Shown: positions 9,463 to 21,413 of the stretch, piece by piece
Layout: each line of letters opens with the position of its first letter
How positions within the stretch are numbered: position 1 is the first letter of the stretch
DNA from: Isotricha intestinalis
Taxonomy: Eukaryota; Ciliophora; Litostomatea; Vestibuliferida; Isotrichidae
DNA: 52,506 bases
NCBI GenBank assembly: GCA_023807065.1
Contig: JAJJLU010003561.1
Coordinates: 1 to 52,506 of the forward strand
Direction: 5' to 3'
Notes under the pieces: model-generated
Database searches by the model: none
Seen by the model: only the letters and a program-made list of their open reading frames with translations
Told to the model about the DNA's origin: nothing
Translations under genes and position numbers: made by a program

Positions 9463-9809
9463 ATTAATATTTTTTTTAATTTAAATTTAAAAAAAATAGA
9501 ATGAAAATAAATTATATTAAAATCAAAGAATTGAAAATAAATATGGATATAATCAAGATAATCATTTAATAAAATAGATTTTAAAATTAAATTATAATAA
9601 AAAAAAAATTACTAAATTAGGAAATTTATCAATAACATCAATGTTTTTTTTCTATTTAATTTTCATTTGGAAAAAAAGAAATAAATTAATTATTTCTTAA
9701 ATAACAACTTCAAAATCTTTTTAAAGTAAATAATACTTTTAAATGAATATATAAAATATTTAATTTATATTAAAATACACTTATTTATAATTAAAAAGAG
9801 AAAATAAAA
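9463..9809. other. Intergenic, no gene seen
   Basis: AT-rich spacer before the phosphatase gene. Only short out-of-frame fragments are visible, and I saw no RNA gene or repeat. Confidence 0.6.
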
Positions 9810-11597
9810 ATGTCTGTCAATTTAAAAAACAAACAAATAATATTAGCTTCTAATTCTCAAAAGAGGAATTTAAAAAAATTTTTAAGCGGAAGAGAACTTC
9901 CATATATATATACTTCAGTGAATAATAAAAAGAATCCAAATGAAACAACAAAATATTCAAATAAAAAAGAAAAGAATAATCATATTTTCTCAGGGATGAA
10001 AAATAAAAAACTAAAATTATTATTATCACCAATTGAAAGAGTAAATAAAATTAAAAAATTTGATAATCTAAATATTCCAATGACACAAAGGAGAAAATGT
10101 ATAAGCCCTTTTCATTCAAAAGTTGAAATTACTGATTCTCAAAAAAATAATAATATAAAAAAAGAAAGAAGGAATTCAACTGTATTAAAAAATAGTTTTA
10201 AAGCATCTTCTTTTGCTGAAACTCAAAAAAAATTTGATCAAAATTATTTTTTATTTTCCAATAATTATTTATTCTATTATGCTTTACTTTCTAAATATAA
10301 TAAAGAAATTAATGATTTATTAAATAAATATATTAAAGATAATGAACCTAGTTATGAACATTATCCTTCAGAAAACGAAATATCGGAATTCATTAATAAT
10401 ATATTATTTATATGTAAAGGGTATTTTGAAATTTCTTATAAATTATTTAATAGTCAAAATGGAAATATTTTTAGAGATTCAAAATTATTTTCTATATATA
10501 CAAAATTAATAAAGGAACAACTAATAATTATTATTATACTCTTTTTGAATGGAATTTTCTTATCGAATGGAGAATTTATAAATAACTTAAATAACGGGTT
10601 ATATGATATATGGTATGAAATATATATATTTATTTCTAATTATTACTCGAATTATATTATAAATTTAATTCATTTATCCACTAAAAAAGAAAAGGAAGTT
10701 GACTTAATTTCTTTGAAAAAATATTATTCAAATAATTTCCCTCCCTCAAAAAACAAAGGAGAGCAATATTTAAATTCAATTGAAAAAAACACAATTAGAT
10801 GTTTAGAACTAATTAAAAATTATATTATATTAACATTAAATTTTTCAAAATTAAAAGGATATTCAAATATAATAAATTATTTATTAGATTCAGTTGATAC
10901 AAAGAAATTAACATCATTAATAATATATCATATTTTCTATGGTGAATTAAAATCAATTTCAAAAAATAAAAAAATAATAAAAGAAGAAAATAATAATGAA
11001 TTAATTTTAAATACAGAAATTCCATATCTTCCTCCATTAGATTATGGATGTTATAAATATTCTTTAGTTGTTGATTTAGATGAAACTTTAATATATTCAT
11101 TTTTATTAAACGGCGAAAATACATATTTAATAAGACCTCATTGTTTTGATTTTTTAAACGAAATTTCTTCATTTTTTGAAATAATAATATTTACAGCAGG
11201 AACAAAAGATTATGCAGATAAAATATTAAATCAAATTGATAAAAATAAAGTATGGATTAAATATAGATTATATCGAGAACATTTAACTTTTGATAATGAA
11301 GAGTTTTCAATTTTCAAAGATTTATCTAAATTAGGAAGAGATTTATCAAAAACAATAATAATAGATAATAGAGAAGAAAATTTTGTTCTTCAACCTAATA
11401 ATGGATTATTAATTAAAACATGGAATGGAGATTTTGAAGATAGAGAATTATTAGATTTAAAAAATATTTTAAAAGGAATTTATTCATATGGACAAATGAT
11501 TGATGTTAGAAATTTAGTAAAATGGATAAATGATAAAAAATATATAGAAAGTAATAGACCTTATAAAAATATTAATTTGAGTGAGTACAATAAATAA
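9810..11597 (+). CDS. FCP1/SCP-type (HAD family) protein phosphatase
   Basis: The C-terminal 170 residues are an FCP homology domain of the HAD superfamily, the fold of CTD-phosphatases and Dullard/TIM50 relatives, which remove phosphate from Ser/Thr. The catalytic motif I is VVDLDETLIYS at about residue 422, with both Asp residues present. IRPHCFDFLNEISSFFEIIIFTAGTKDYA carries motif II. A YRLYREHLTF segment and IIIDNREENFVLQPNNGLLIKTWNGDFEDREL (motif III and the family signature) follow. The domain is complete and should be active. The N-terminal 150 residues are basic and Ser/Asn-rich. Residues 150-390 are helical without a recognisable domain. The substrate cannot be told. It is longer than SCP enzymes and has no BRCT domain, so it is not a classical FCP1. 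Confidence 0.85.
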   Translation: MSVNLKNKQIILASNSQKRNLKKFLSGRELPYIYTSVNNKKNPNETTKYSNKKEKNNHIFSGMKNKKLKLLLSPIERVNKIKKFDNLNIPMTQRRKCISPFHSKVEITDSQKNNNIKKERRNSTVLKNSFKASSFAETQKKFDQNYFLFSNNYLFYYALLSKYNKEINDLLNKYIKDNEPSYEHYPSENEISEFINNILFICKGYFEISYKLFNSQNGNIFRDSKLFSIYTKLIKEQLIIIIILFLNGIFLSNGEFINNLNNGLYDIWYEIYIFISNYYSNYIINLIHLSTKKEKEVDLISLKKYYSNNFPPSKNKGEQYLNSIEKNTIRCLELIKNYIILTLNFSKLKGYSNIINYLLDSVDTKKLTSLIIYHIFYGELKSISKNKKIIKEENNNELILNTEIPYLPPLDYGCYKYSLVVDLDETLIYSFLLNGENTYLIRPHCFDFLNEISSFFEIIIFTAGTKDYADKILNQIDKNKVWIKYRLYREHLTFDNEEFSIFKDLSKLGRDLSKTIIIDNREENFVLQPNNGLLIKTWNGDFEDRELLDLKNILKGIYSYGQMIDVRNLVKWINDKKYIESNRPYKNINLSEYNK

Positions 11598-11731
11598 TAA
11601 AAGATTGAATTATTAAAATTTTCTAATACATATATATATAGAGTTTTATTAAAAGTAATATATTTTTATAAAAGTATTATTTTAATGGAAATATTATTAT
11701 TCAATTAAAAATTTATTATATTAAAATTTAA

Positions 11732-14700
11732 ATGAACATTTTTTACTTTCTAATTTTTTTTATATTTAAAAATATTTCTTCAACTCTAAAAAATAGAAAT
11801 TCATTAACAATCAAGCAGGAATATTTTGATAGAAATTCAACAAAAACATATGTTACTACAGAAGAAACGAAAGAAATAGAATTTCATTTGAAAAGAAATA
11901 AAAGTGAAAGATTTTTAACAATTTATGCTTATGGAGGAATGAATAAAAATTTAGAGAATAAAGAAAATGATGTTGAATTATATATTTCTTTTAATGGAGA
12001 AAATATTCCAGTTTTTGATAAATTATATAATGGAAAAATAACTTCATTTAATGAACTTGATTATTACTCAGAAAATGAAGATGATTATTATATTATTACA
12101 ATCAAATCTTCTATTGGAACATATGTTACAGTTGGGAATTATAAAATTCAAGAACCAAATTATGCAAGAATAATTGAGGAAAATTCTTATCCAATTTCAT
12201 TTTATGGAAATACTGATTTAAATATAGATTTAAAACAATGTTTTCAAATTAAAGAAATGAACACTTTATCAGAAGTCCAAATTCAAATATTATCTAAAAC
12301 AGAAAATGTTTTAGTTACATTACAAACAGAAATTGACAGTCAAAACTCAATAAAAAAATATGAAGTAAAAGGAAAAGGAAATATAATATATAATTCTGAG
12401 TTATATAAAGGAGGATATAAATATTTTTGTGTAAGTAATATTGATTCTAATGAACTTTCTTATACTTTACAAATTTCAAATTATTTAAATAATGAAGTTC
12501 AGTTTCATCAAGATCCAATTATTCCTGGATATATTTATCCAAAAATTTTAAAGAAAAAAGAATATTTTTATTATAGACCTTCATCATTTATTCCTAAAGG
12601 GAAAAATATTACATTTAATATTCAAAGTAAAAAAGGAGAATTAAAAGTATATGTTGTTAAATGTGATAATTATCCAGATTGTAGAAATTATACTGATGAT
12701 ATTATGTCAGAATTAATTGAGAAAGAAAAGGCTTTTGAAATTTTTAAATTTAATGATTTTTTTTTACTAACTCAAAAATATACTTTTGAAAGTAATTTAA
12801 TGGATAAAAAGCAATATCTTTATCTTGTAAAATGTGAAAATTCAAATGATTTTTATTGTAATTTTAGAATATCTTTTTATAATGAAGATTCTTATCTTGA
12901 AATTTTAAAAGAAGAAAGATTTTTAGGATTTTTAAGAAAAGGAGAATTTAATAAAATTATTTTTAAAATCCCAAATATAAATTATCATAAAATTTTTGTT
13001 AGTTTAAATGTATTTACAGGAGATTCAATATTAGATATAAGGAAGAAACCTGAAGGAGTTATTTTTAAAAAATATTATATTACAAATAAACAATTATGTG
13101 AATTTTCTTTAGATGAAAGCTATATAACATTTTCAGGAACTTATTTAATAACAGTAAATGCAACATTTAATTCTTTTTACTCAATTAATTATATTATTCG
13201 AGAAACTAATAAGGAAAATATAGGAATAATAGGAAGTGGAATTTCATTAGTAGAATCAATTCCTTTCAATTTAGAATTAAAAAGCCAAGAATTTCAATTT
13301 CATAATAAATATAAATATTCAAATAGTTCTTATATTGTTTCATTTATGCCATTGAATTGTAGAATTAATGTAAATTATCAAAATACATTAATACAACCTC
13401 AAAATGATTATTTAATTCAAAAAATAATATCAAAAGATGATATTGATTATGAAGATGAAAATTACATTTTTAAAGTTGATTTTATTTCAATGGATTTCTC
13501 AAAAACTTTTCAAGACGAATTATGTATGTTTTATATAGGAGGAAGAGAAATAAATAAAAAAACAGAAATTTTAGTCAGTGAAGGTTCAATTAATGAAATT
13601 TATTTTAGTGAGAAAATAGATCAAATAAGATATATATATCCTCATTCTGAAAAAAATAAAGTAGTAACAATTAATATTAAAATGAAGGATGAAATAAAAA
13701 TATCAACAACAATATTTATAAATCAAATTCAAATTAAAAATTATATTTTTTCACATCCAAGAAATATTATTATAAGGGAAACAGATATTAATATACATTG
13801 TTTGGAAAATCAAGTATGTCAAATTATAGTAGATATTCGAGCTGTCGAGAAAAAAAAAAGTGGAGTTTTTATAGATATTGTAATTAAATCAGAATCTTCA
13901 ACTGCAGTTTATTTAAGAAAAAATATTTTAATAAATGATATTATTAATGATAGAGAAATTCAATACTATTATACTGATATAAGAGAAGGAGAGGAAGGTG
14001 AAATTATTTTAGGTTTTAATAGAGGAAGTGGAAAAATATTAGCAAAAATAGTAAAAAAAGAATCTTATGAATCTCAAGGTAATTTTAGAGGAAAAGCAGT
14101 TTTACCAAATCAATATTCTAAAGATTTATTATCTTTTGATTTTTATAGTAAAAAAGTAAAATATAATAAAAATGATACTTCAATATGTACTTTAGGATGT
14201 GATTTATTAATTGGAATTCTCCCCGATTATGATTATATTAAATATTATATGGATTATTATATTTCTGTAAGGGAAATTGTAGGAAAAAGATAATATTGAA
14301 ATTCCAATTAATCAAATAATTTTTGGTACTATTCCATTTATTGAAAAAACATTAATATATGATTATTATACTTTTATTATTCCAAAAGATTCTGATGATA
14401 TTTTATTTGAATTCGAAAGTAATATTTGTACTTTATTAGTTAATATAAATGAGAATAAACCAAATATAGAACATTATAATTTTAAATTTGAACCAAGAGG
14501 AAGAAAAGTATTTAAAATACAAAAAAAAGATTTTAATTCAACTGAAACTTTAAAAGGTAAAAAAATAACATTAGGAATAACAGCAGATGATTTTAATTCA
14601 GTAACAATGGCAAGATATAACTTAAAAATAAGAGTTCCAGAAAAAAAATATAAAGAATTAATAGAAATTAATTCAGATCAAAAGTCATTATGTAATAAAA

Positions 14701-16655
14701 TAGAATGTTTTTTCAAAATAAATATTAATGATTATGATTTAGTAACATCAATGTTTGTTTATTCATTTTTAAATGAAACAAGTGAAATAAATATATTTGG
14801 TAATATATATACATTAGAAGAATATAATTCAATGAGTAAAGATGATATCGAAAATAATTTACCAGATGAAGATAAATCTCAATTTAAATCAACATCAAAA
14901 TTTAATCAAGAATTATTAGAAATAGTAGATGATTTTAAATTATTTGAAACAAATGCAATTATTATAATTTCAGTTAAATCTTCAAAAAAAGGTTTATTAA
15001 CATTTTTAAGTACTTTTAGAAAATATGAAGATGAATCAAGTAGTGAAATATATCCTAATCCTGCAGGAGAACAATTATTTGAAATATTCCAATTACAAAG
15101 TATAAATCTTAAATTTCCTTCTGATCAAAATTATGTTATAAGTCTTAAAATTTTAGATGGAAAAGGAAGTTATGGTTTTAAAAATGAAGAATCTTTTATT
15201 TTTAATAACATTGGAGAAGATATTAAATTATTTAATAATAATAAAGAAAAAATTTTAATTATTAATGCACATGAACAAAAAGATTTTTCTATAAGATTGA
15301 AAGTTATGGTTTCTTATAAAATCAAAAGTTTAACTAATAATTTTGATTTTTTAAAACTTGGAACTAGTAAAGAAATTAGTTATAATAATATAAATAATGA
15401 TAATTTTAACTTAGAAATATATTCTAATATTGAAAACGAAGAAGAAAATTATTTTATTACTTTTAATTTTTGGTCTTTTGAAAAATTGAACAATGATTCT
15501 TCTATTGATGATTTTTTAATTTTAGGAGGAATTTTTGATGATAATTTTATTAATGAAAAAATAAAAAAGAAAGAAACTAAAATTCCTGAAAAAAAATTAT
15601 TAGATGAAGGAATATATGATTTTACTTTAGTAACAGGGAAATATTATTTCAATTCAGAAAAAATTAAAAAAATAAATGGAAAGAAGAAATTTTTATATTT
15701 ATCAATTCGAAAATCACCTAATAATAAAAATAAATATAAAGAAATTAAAAGTTCTTTTTCTGTTATTTCTAATAATAACATAAATGCAATAACCCCAATA
15801 AATGAATATCAACAATGTATAATTTTTTCAAAACAAAATACTTCAAATAATCATAAATTAAAAAAAGGATTTCCAAATGATAATTATATGATTCTAGAAT
15901 TTTCTTCAGATTATCAATTTACAAACTTATTAATTTTAGATAACATAAATAATCAAATAAATACTACAAAAATAATTAATTCAACTTTTGAATTTGGAAG
16001 ACAAGTAATTTATTTAAACATTTTAAATACCGAAGATTTTATAATTTCAATTATGGAAAATTCAACGAAAGAAGTCAATTATTTTTTTAAATATATCACT
16101 TATGAATCAACTACTCCAAAATGTATAAGTCAAAGTGAGAATATTTCCACTAGTATTATTGATAATAATAATATTCTTTTAAGATTTTTCCCTGTTATAT
16201 GTGAAGAAAAAGGAATAAATTTAAATTTTAATATTACTTATAATATAAGATTGATAGATACAGATAATCAAATGTTAAATTATTCTATTATTCCATTAAA
16301 AAATATAAATTCAAAAAGTAAAAGGCTTTTTATTAGAAATGAAAATACTACAAATTTTAATGAAACTATAACTAATTATGGAAATTCTGATTTATATCAT
16401 ATAACTATTGTTGCTTATATAGAACCTTTAAATGAAATTCTAATGTATAAACCTTTTAATAATGAAATAAGAAGTTATTTAACTTTAACAGTTATTATTA
16501 CTGGAATTGCAATTATAATAATTACTCTTTCAATTTCAATAATTTATATTTCAGGAAAAGATAAAGGAAAATCTAAAGCAAATATTGAAAATATTTCAAA
16601 TATTAAATTTGATGAAGTAGAAGATGGTCATATGTTAGCTGAAAATTTAATTTGA
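11732..16655 (+). CDS. Giant type I membrane protein, unrecognised ectodomain; frame restored by a 16-nt intron or +1 shift
   Basis: A signal peptide at residues 1-20 (MNIFYFLIFFIFKNISS) starts a very long lumenal or extracellular beta-rich region with many N-glycosylation sequons. A single membrane helix (about 16475-16550, LTVIITGIAIIIITLSISIIYI) and a short charged cytosolic tail ending EDGHMLAENLI follow. The first frame ends at 14291-14293. The second is open from 14283 and continues without a gap to 16655, so the two halves are one gene. The join needs removal of GTAAGG...GTAG at 14267-14282 (16 nt) or a +1 shift in the A-run at 14284-14288. With the splice the protein has 1635 residues. 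The tail holds acidic and Leu motifs that could be sorting signals. I see no known domain. The topology resembles the gene at 41629-44126. Confidence 0.75.
14267..14282 (+). other. Possible 16-nt GTA-TAG intron
   Basis: GTAAGG...TTGTAG starts exactly on a codon boundary. Its removal shifts the frame by +1, as needed to join the two halves of the membrane-protein gene. Introns this short (15-16 nt) are known from heterotrich ciliates such as Stentor. The alternative is one extra A at 14284-14288. Confidence 0.35.
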
Positions 16656-16793
16656 TTAATTATATAAGAATTACTATGATTTAATATAAATTATAATTAA
16701 AATTTTTAACATATAATATTCATAAATTAAAAAACTTTTGTTTATGAAAATATTATTATTTTTTATTTTATTTATATTCATATACATATTAAT

Positions 16794-19700
16794 TTAAAAA
16801 ACAAAACAACCATCACAAATCATTTTTTTAGATTTCTTTTTATTAGGAACTTTTCCTATTTCTTCATTTTCATTATATTCAATTTTCACAGTTTCTTTAA
16901 AATTCATATCAGAACTGATTTTAACTTCAGTAAACCCTTTTTCTAATTTAACTTTAGCATAATATTCATTTTCTTTTTCAATAATATTTATTAAATAACC
17001 TCTTCCATAATTTGTATTTACAGGTTCTCCATAAATATATTTACAATCATTATAAAACTCATTTATTATTTCATAATTTTGATTAAATTCATAATTAAAA
17101 ATGTGACTAAAATTATCTTTTTTTAAAAATAATTTAAAAGCAGTATCGATTAAACTCATAAAATTAAAATATAAATCTCCTTTTTTGTGAGGTTTCATTT
17201 TATAAAAAAGCATATAAGCAGAATTAGATTCAATATTATTTTCATTTTCATAAACAAAAGAATCATCATATTTAACCCATATATTATCTTGTTTAACTAA
17301 ACAACTATAATGACCTCCACTTAAATTTCCATTATGATTTACTACAGAATATAAATCATAAGAAGGAAAATTCTTTCCTTTACATAAAAAATCTTTTAAA
17401 TCTAAATTTTCTAAAGGAAAAGTTATTAAAGATTCAATTTTTTTAGTATATATTTTTGTATATTTAAATCTTTTTAAAACTAAAACTAAATATTTTGGAA
17501 GCCTTTCAATTTCATAATGTTTTTTAAATACATTTTTTTTCTTACAATTTTCACAATAAATATCATAAACTTCTTCTTCTCCAGTAAAAAGTTTTAAGCA
17601 ATCAATTAAAGAGACTTTAGTATGCATATCTTCATGTTCAAAATTATTACCAAAAGGAATATTATTACTAGGATGAGTTAATAATAAAAATTTATTTTTA
17701 TCATGAATTTCCTTATTATAAACTTCTCTACACCATTCAACAATAATATTTTCATCATCATTAAATGAAATATAATTCATATTATGAGGATCTAAAACAC
17801 ATCCAGTACAAAATTTAAACCAAGGACAAAAAGCACATGATTTAGTATTTTTCTTCAATATTTTTAATACAAAAGGTGAACAAGGTTTTATTTCTGGAAT
17901 ATTATTCTTTTTTGATATATCATTTTGAATTGAACCTTTCCACCAAAGACTATTTTCATATTTGGTTGGATTATTTAAAAAATATTCATATTTTTCCCAT
18001 ATCATTTCATACAAATGATATGGTCTTATTGATTCTTTTGTTGTTAATAATATAAAATCTGGATATGTTTGAATATTTTCAAAATAAGAATTTTGAATTA
18101 AATATCCTTGTGCGAATTTACTTTTTTTATATCTATGTGATATTGGTAATATAATTTCTTTATTTTCTTCATTGTTATCTAATATTATTTCATTTTGACT
18201 TTTACTACTATTATTTGATATATTATTTATATCTGATTGTTCTGTTGTTAAATCATTTCTTGGTTCTGTTATATCGTAATTTATCATTGATTGTATTTTT
18301 TCTTTTTGAAGAAAATTAGGAATTTCTTCTTCTAAATCTTTATAATCAAACACCTTTCTTATTCCTTTATAATTTAAAAATTCATATACACAAACTGTTT
18401 GATATGGAGTAAAACATTCATCTATTATTAATGAGTCATCAATATAATTTCCATTAAATATTATAATATGATATGTAAATTCTAAATTTTCTTCTAATTC
18501 AAGTTCTTTCATTTTTCTTAATGTTTCACTTATTTTTAAACATTTTTCTTTTCTTCCAACTTCTATTTTTATTTTTAAAGGAATATTTATATTTAAAGCA
18601 CTTGAATACATATCTGTTTTATCATTCATTTTTTGATAATTTACTTCTTTCTCAAAAAAAATTGTAGATAATTTATCTATATAATTTTGATTATTTTCTT
18701 TTTCTAAATAAGAATTAAGTGATAAATCATTTTGATTAGCATACATACCTATAGAATTAACTTTTATTTTTCTTAAATTATTTCTTATTCCAATATTAAT
18801 TTGATTGCTGCTTGATATATGATAATAAGGTTTTAAAGTAAAAGGCAATCTAAATAAAATAATGTCCAAAATTATTTTATTTCCCTCAGGAATTGGAAGA
18901 GATAAAGAACTAAAACGTTCAAATGAAATTTTTATTTTTTTACAAGAATTACATTTTAAAATAGATTTTAATTGACCTAAATATAATCCATGAATATAAG
19001 AAGCATTATTTCTAATATTATTAGCCCAATATTCATTTCCTAAATCTTCTTCATTTGTATCAATTTCTTCTGGATTATTAACGTTTATTTTGTTACATTT
19101 TATATTAGTATCTTCATGTAAACTATCAAGTAAAAAAGTATAAAAATCATATGCATCTTGTTGTTCAAAATCTTTAAAAGTTTCATTATATTCACCACAA
19201 ATTTCTTTAAATTTATTTGGAACTATTGATTTTTTTTCACCTAACCATTTTTCTTTTAATAAATTTATAAATTCTTTAACTAATTTACCATTTGTTTTTT
19301 TATTAATTAAAAAATCTAAAAAAGTTTCTTCTAAAGAAGAATGTGTTAAAAATATTTCTTTTAATTCCCAATTATTCAAAAAAGTTTGTAAAATACTATT
19401 TAAATAACAAGTATTACCAATATTAACTAAACCAATATTACTATTATTATTTGAACTTTTACTACTTTCTTTTCTTACTTTTTCACTTGGCCAATGTCCA
19501 CTATTAATTTCTAAAACAATAATAGCATTTCCAATTATTCCTTCTTCTTCTAATTTTTTTTCAAAGTTTACTTTTTCGAATCTTTCTCTATAATAAATCC
19601 ATAAACGAGTTTTTGAAGGTTCTAAAGGAGTATTTATACTTTCTTCTAAAGGTTTTAATAAATCAAAAAATTTTGTTTGTCTTGAAAACGAATAATATCT

Positions 19701-21413
19701 TCCTACTGAAGTTTTTGAATTTTCTGATGATTTTAAACTTTCTTTTATTGCTGATAATGAACCATTTTTTTTTTGTAAATCATCAAAATTAAAAAATAAT
19801 AAAAAAACTGGAAAAATTTCAATTTCAAATTTCCGCTTTGTTATTGGATCTTCACCTATAAAATTTGAAGATAAAGATTTTGAATATTTATTTTGATTAT
19901 CATCATCAATATAAATTTTTGTCCTTTTTAATTCAGGTCCAACAGGTTGACCATACCAAAAAGTAAATAATTCATATATTTTTTTTGGTAAAACCATATA
20001 ATCTTTATTATAAGCTAATCCATCATTTATTTTACCATTTTTATCACTTATTTTATTTGTAAAAATTCTTAAATTTTTTATGTCATTTTTATAATTTTTT
20101 GGATTATCTGTATATTCAATCCATTTATTCCAAAATTCTTTATCAATTACATAAAATTTATCCTCAGTGTTTATTTTCTCTTTTAAATAATCGTTTAAAG
20201 ATAATCCTTTTTTTAATATTTCTATACAATTTCTTTCTACTTTTTTATCTGGGGATTTTCCTTTGAAAAATATATATTGTAAATAACTAATATGTACAAA
20301 AGATTCTTCTAATTCTTTTACAACTAATTTTATGATTTCTGTAAATTTATCTTTATCAATATTTGCTTTTATTTCATTTTCATTTAATAAATTATTAATT
20401 TGTTGAGAACTTAATTCAGGTTTAGTAGATTTCACAAATAAAAAAAAAGATTTTTTTGAAATATAATTTTTTGGATATGAAAATAAATGGAATAAACCAT
20501 TTGCAATATCTTTTGAATCAACTTTTCCATCATCTAAAGGCAGAGATAATATTCCTAATAATTCTTTAAATAAACCAAATTCAAAAAAAGTTTTTTGAGT
20601 TTTTTGTCTTAAATAATTCCCTATAACTTCAATTAAACTTTCATTAACATTTATTTCTTTTAACATATTTTCAAGAACTTTAATTGGAAAAATACCATTA
20701 TTCATTTTTTCAATATTTTGAAATTCTCTTTCTAATTTATCATATTGTTTATATTTAATTGGAACTAAAGTATTATTTTTATTAAATGAATTATTATTTC
20801 TTGAACTCATACATCCACAATCAGTAACATTTGCATTTAAAATTAATATACTTCCTTGACTGTCGTCATTATTATTTATTAATGTATTATCTTTTTTTTC
20901 TTTTTCTATTTTTTTTTGAAGAAAATGAAAATTTTCTATTATTGAAATGTGATTTACTTTAATTTGATTATAAATATATTCTCTTTCTATTTTTGTATTT
21001 GTTATAAATTCATCTTTTAAAAATAATTTAAGTAATATTTTACTATTCTTGAAATATTTATTCACTTTTTTAATATAGGATTCTTGTTTTAATTTATTTT
21101 CTTTTATAAAAATAAAATCAAGTAAAAATTGTAATTTTGCTTCAATATTATTAGTATATAATAACGCATAAAAATATTTTAAATCATCAATGGAAAACTT
21201 TCCTATTTTAGTAGAACAAATTTGCATTATTTTTTTCATTACAGATTTACTTAATAATTCATTTGTAATTCTTTGAAATTCAAAAATTGTGATTGCTCCA
21301 TCTCCATTTCTCAATTTTTTAAATGCATTAAAATATGGGTTTGTTTGGCATAAAGTTTCAATTTCATTCTTGTTTAAATAATTTTTCTTTTTATATGATA
21401 AATGTGAACCCAT
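16794..21413 (-). CDS. USP32-like ubiquitin-specific protease with N-terminal EF-hand-like region and lipid-anchor signals at both ends
   Basis: This 1539-residue deubiquitinase has the layout of USP32. MGSHLS at the start fits N-myristoylation. Residues 1-380 are helical with degenerate EF-hand-like units (for example NGDGAITIFEF). A DUSP domain follows at about 410-510, with WNKWIEYTDN and a LPKKIYELFTFWYGQPVGPE segment. The catalytic Cys box GLVNIGNTCYLNSILQTF is near 665. After it come FEQQDAYDFYTFLLDSLHE, a zinc ribbon (CNSCKK ... CENCKKK), and the CAFCPWFKFCTGC insert typical of the USP4/15/32 group. The His box LSGGHYSCLV is near 1367, followed by WVKYDD. All catalytic motifs are intact. 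The protein ends CFVF, a CaaX-type prenylation box, as USP32 also has. It probably acts on endomembranes. It is a single exon. Confidence 0.9.
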   Translation of the reverse strand: MGSHLSYKKKNYLNKNEIETLCQTNPYFNAFKKLRNGDGAITIFEFQRITNELLSKSVMKKIMQICSTKIGKFSIDDLKYFYALLYTNNIEAKLQFLLDFIFIKENKLKQESYIKKVNKYFKNSKILLKLFLKDEFITNTKIEREYIYNQIKVNHISIIENFHFLQKKIEKEKKDNTLINNNDDSQGSILILNANVTDCGCMSSRNNNSFNKNNTLVPIKYKQYDKLEREFQNIEKMNNGIFPIKVLENMLKEINVNESLIEVIGNYLRQKTQKTFFEFGLFKELLGILSLPLDDGKVDSKDIANGLFHLFSYPKNYISKKSFFLFVKSTKPELSSQQINNLLNENEIKANIDKDKFTEIIKLVVKELEESFVHISYLQYIFFKGKSPDKKVERNCIEILKKGLSLNDYLKEKINTEDKFYVIDKEFWNKWIEYTDNPKNYKNDIKNLRIFTNKISDKNGKINDGLAYNKDYMVLPKKIYELFTFWYGQPVGPELKRTKIYIDDDNQNKYSKSLSSNFIGEDPITKRKFEIEIFPVFLLFFNFDDLQKKNGSLSAIKESLKSSENSKTSVGRYYSFSRQTKFFDLLKPLEESINTPLEPSKTRLWIYYRERFEKVNFEKKLEEEGIIGNAIIVLEINSGHWPSEKVRKESSKSSNNNSNIGLVNIGNTCYLNSILQTFLNNWELKEIFLTHSSLEETFLDFLINKKTNGKLVKEFINLLKEKWLGEKKSIVPNKFKEICGEYNETFKDFEQQDAYDFYTFLLDSLHEDTNIKCNKINVNNPEEIDTNEEDLGNEYWANNIRNNASYIHGLYLGQLKSILKCNSCKKIKISFERFSSLSLPIPEGNKIILDIILFRLPFTLKPYYHISSSNQINIGIRNNLRKIKVNSIGMYANQNDLSLNSYLEKENNQNYIDKLSTIFFEKEVNYQKMNDKTDMYSSALNINIPLKIKIEVGRKEKCLKISETLRKMKELELEENLEFTYHIIIFNGNYIDDSLIIDECFTPYQTVCVYEFLNYKGIRKVFDYKDLEEEIPNFLQKEKIQSMINYDITEPRNDLTTEQSDINNISNNSSKSQNEIILDNNEENKEIILPISHRYKKSKFAQGYLIQNSYFENIQTYPDFILLTTKESIRPYHLYEMIWEKYEYFLNNPTKYENSLWWKGSIQNDISKKNNIPEIKPCSPFVLKILKKNTKSCAFCPWFKFCTGCVLDPHNMNYISFNDDENIIVEWCREVYNKEIHDKNKFLLLTHPSNNIPFGNNFEHEDMHTKVSLIDCLKLFTGEEEVYDIYCENCKKKNVFKKHYEIERLPKYLVLVLKRFKYTKIYTKKIESLITFPLENLDLKDFLCKGKNFPSYDLYSVVNHNGNLSGGHYSCLVKQDNIWVKYDDSFVYENENNIESNSAYMLFYKMKPHKKGDLYFNFMSLIDTAFKLFLKKDNFSHIFNYEFNQNYEIINEFYNDCKYIYGEPVNTNYGRGYLINIIEKENEYYAKVKLEKGFTEVKISSDMNFKETVKIEYNENEEIGKVPNKKKSKKMICDGCFVF

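Noticed and set aside
14607..16655. Separate membrane protein starting with Met at 14607
   Set aside because: Its frame is open upstream to 14283 with protein-like sequence, and it has no signal peptide, so it is the 3' part of the gene that starts at 11732.
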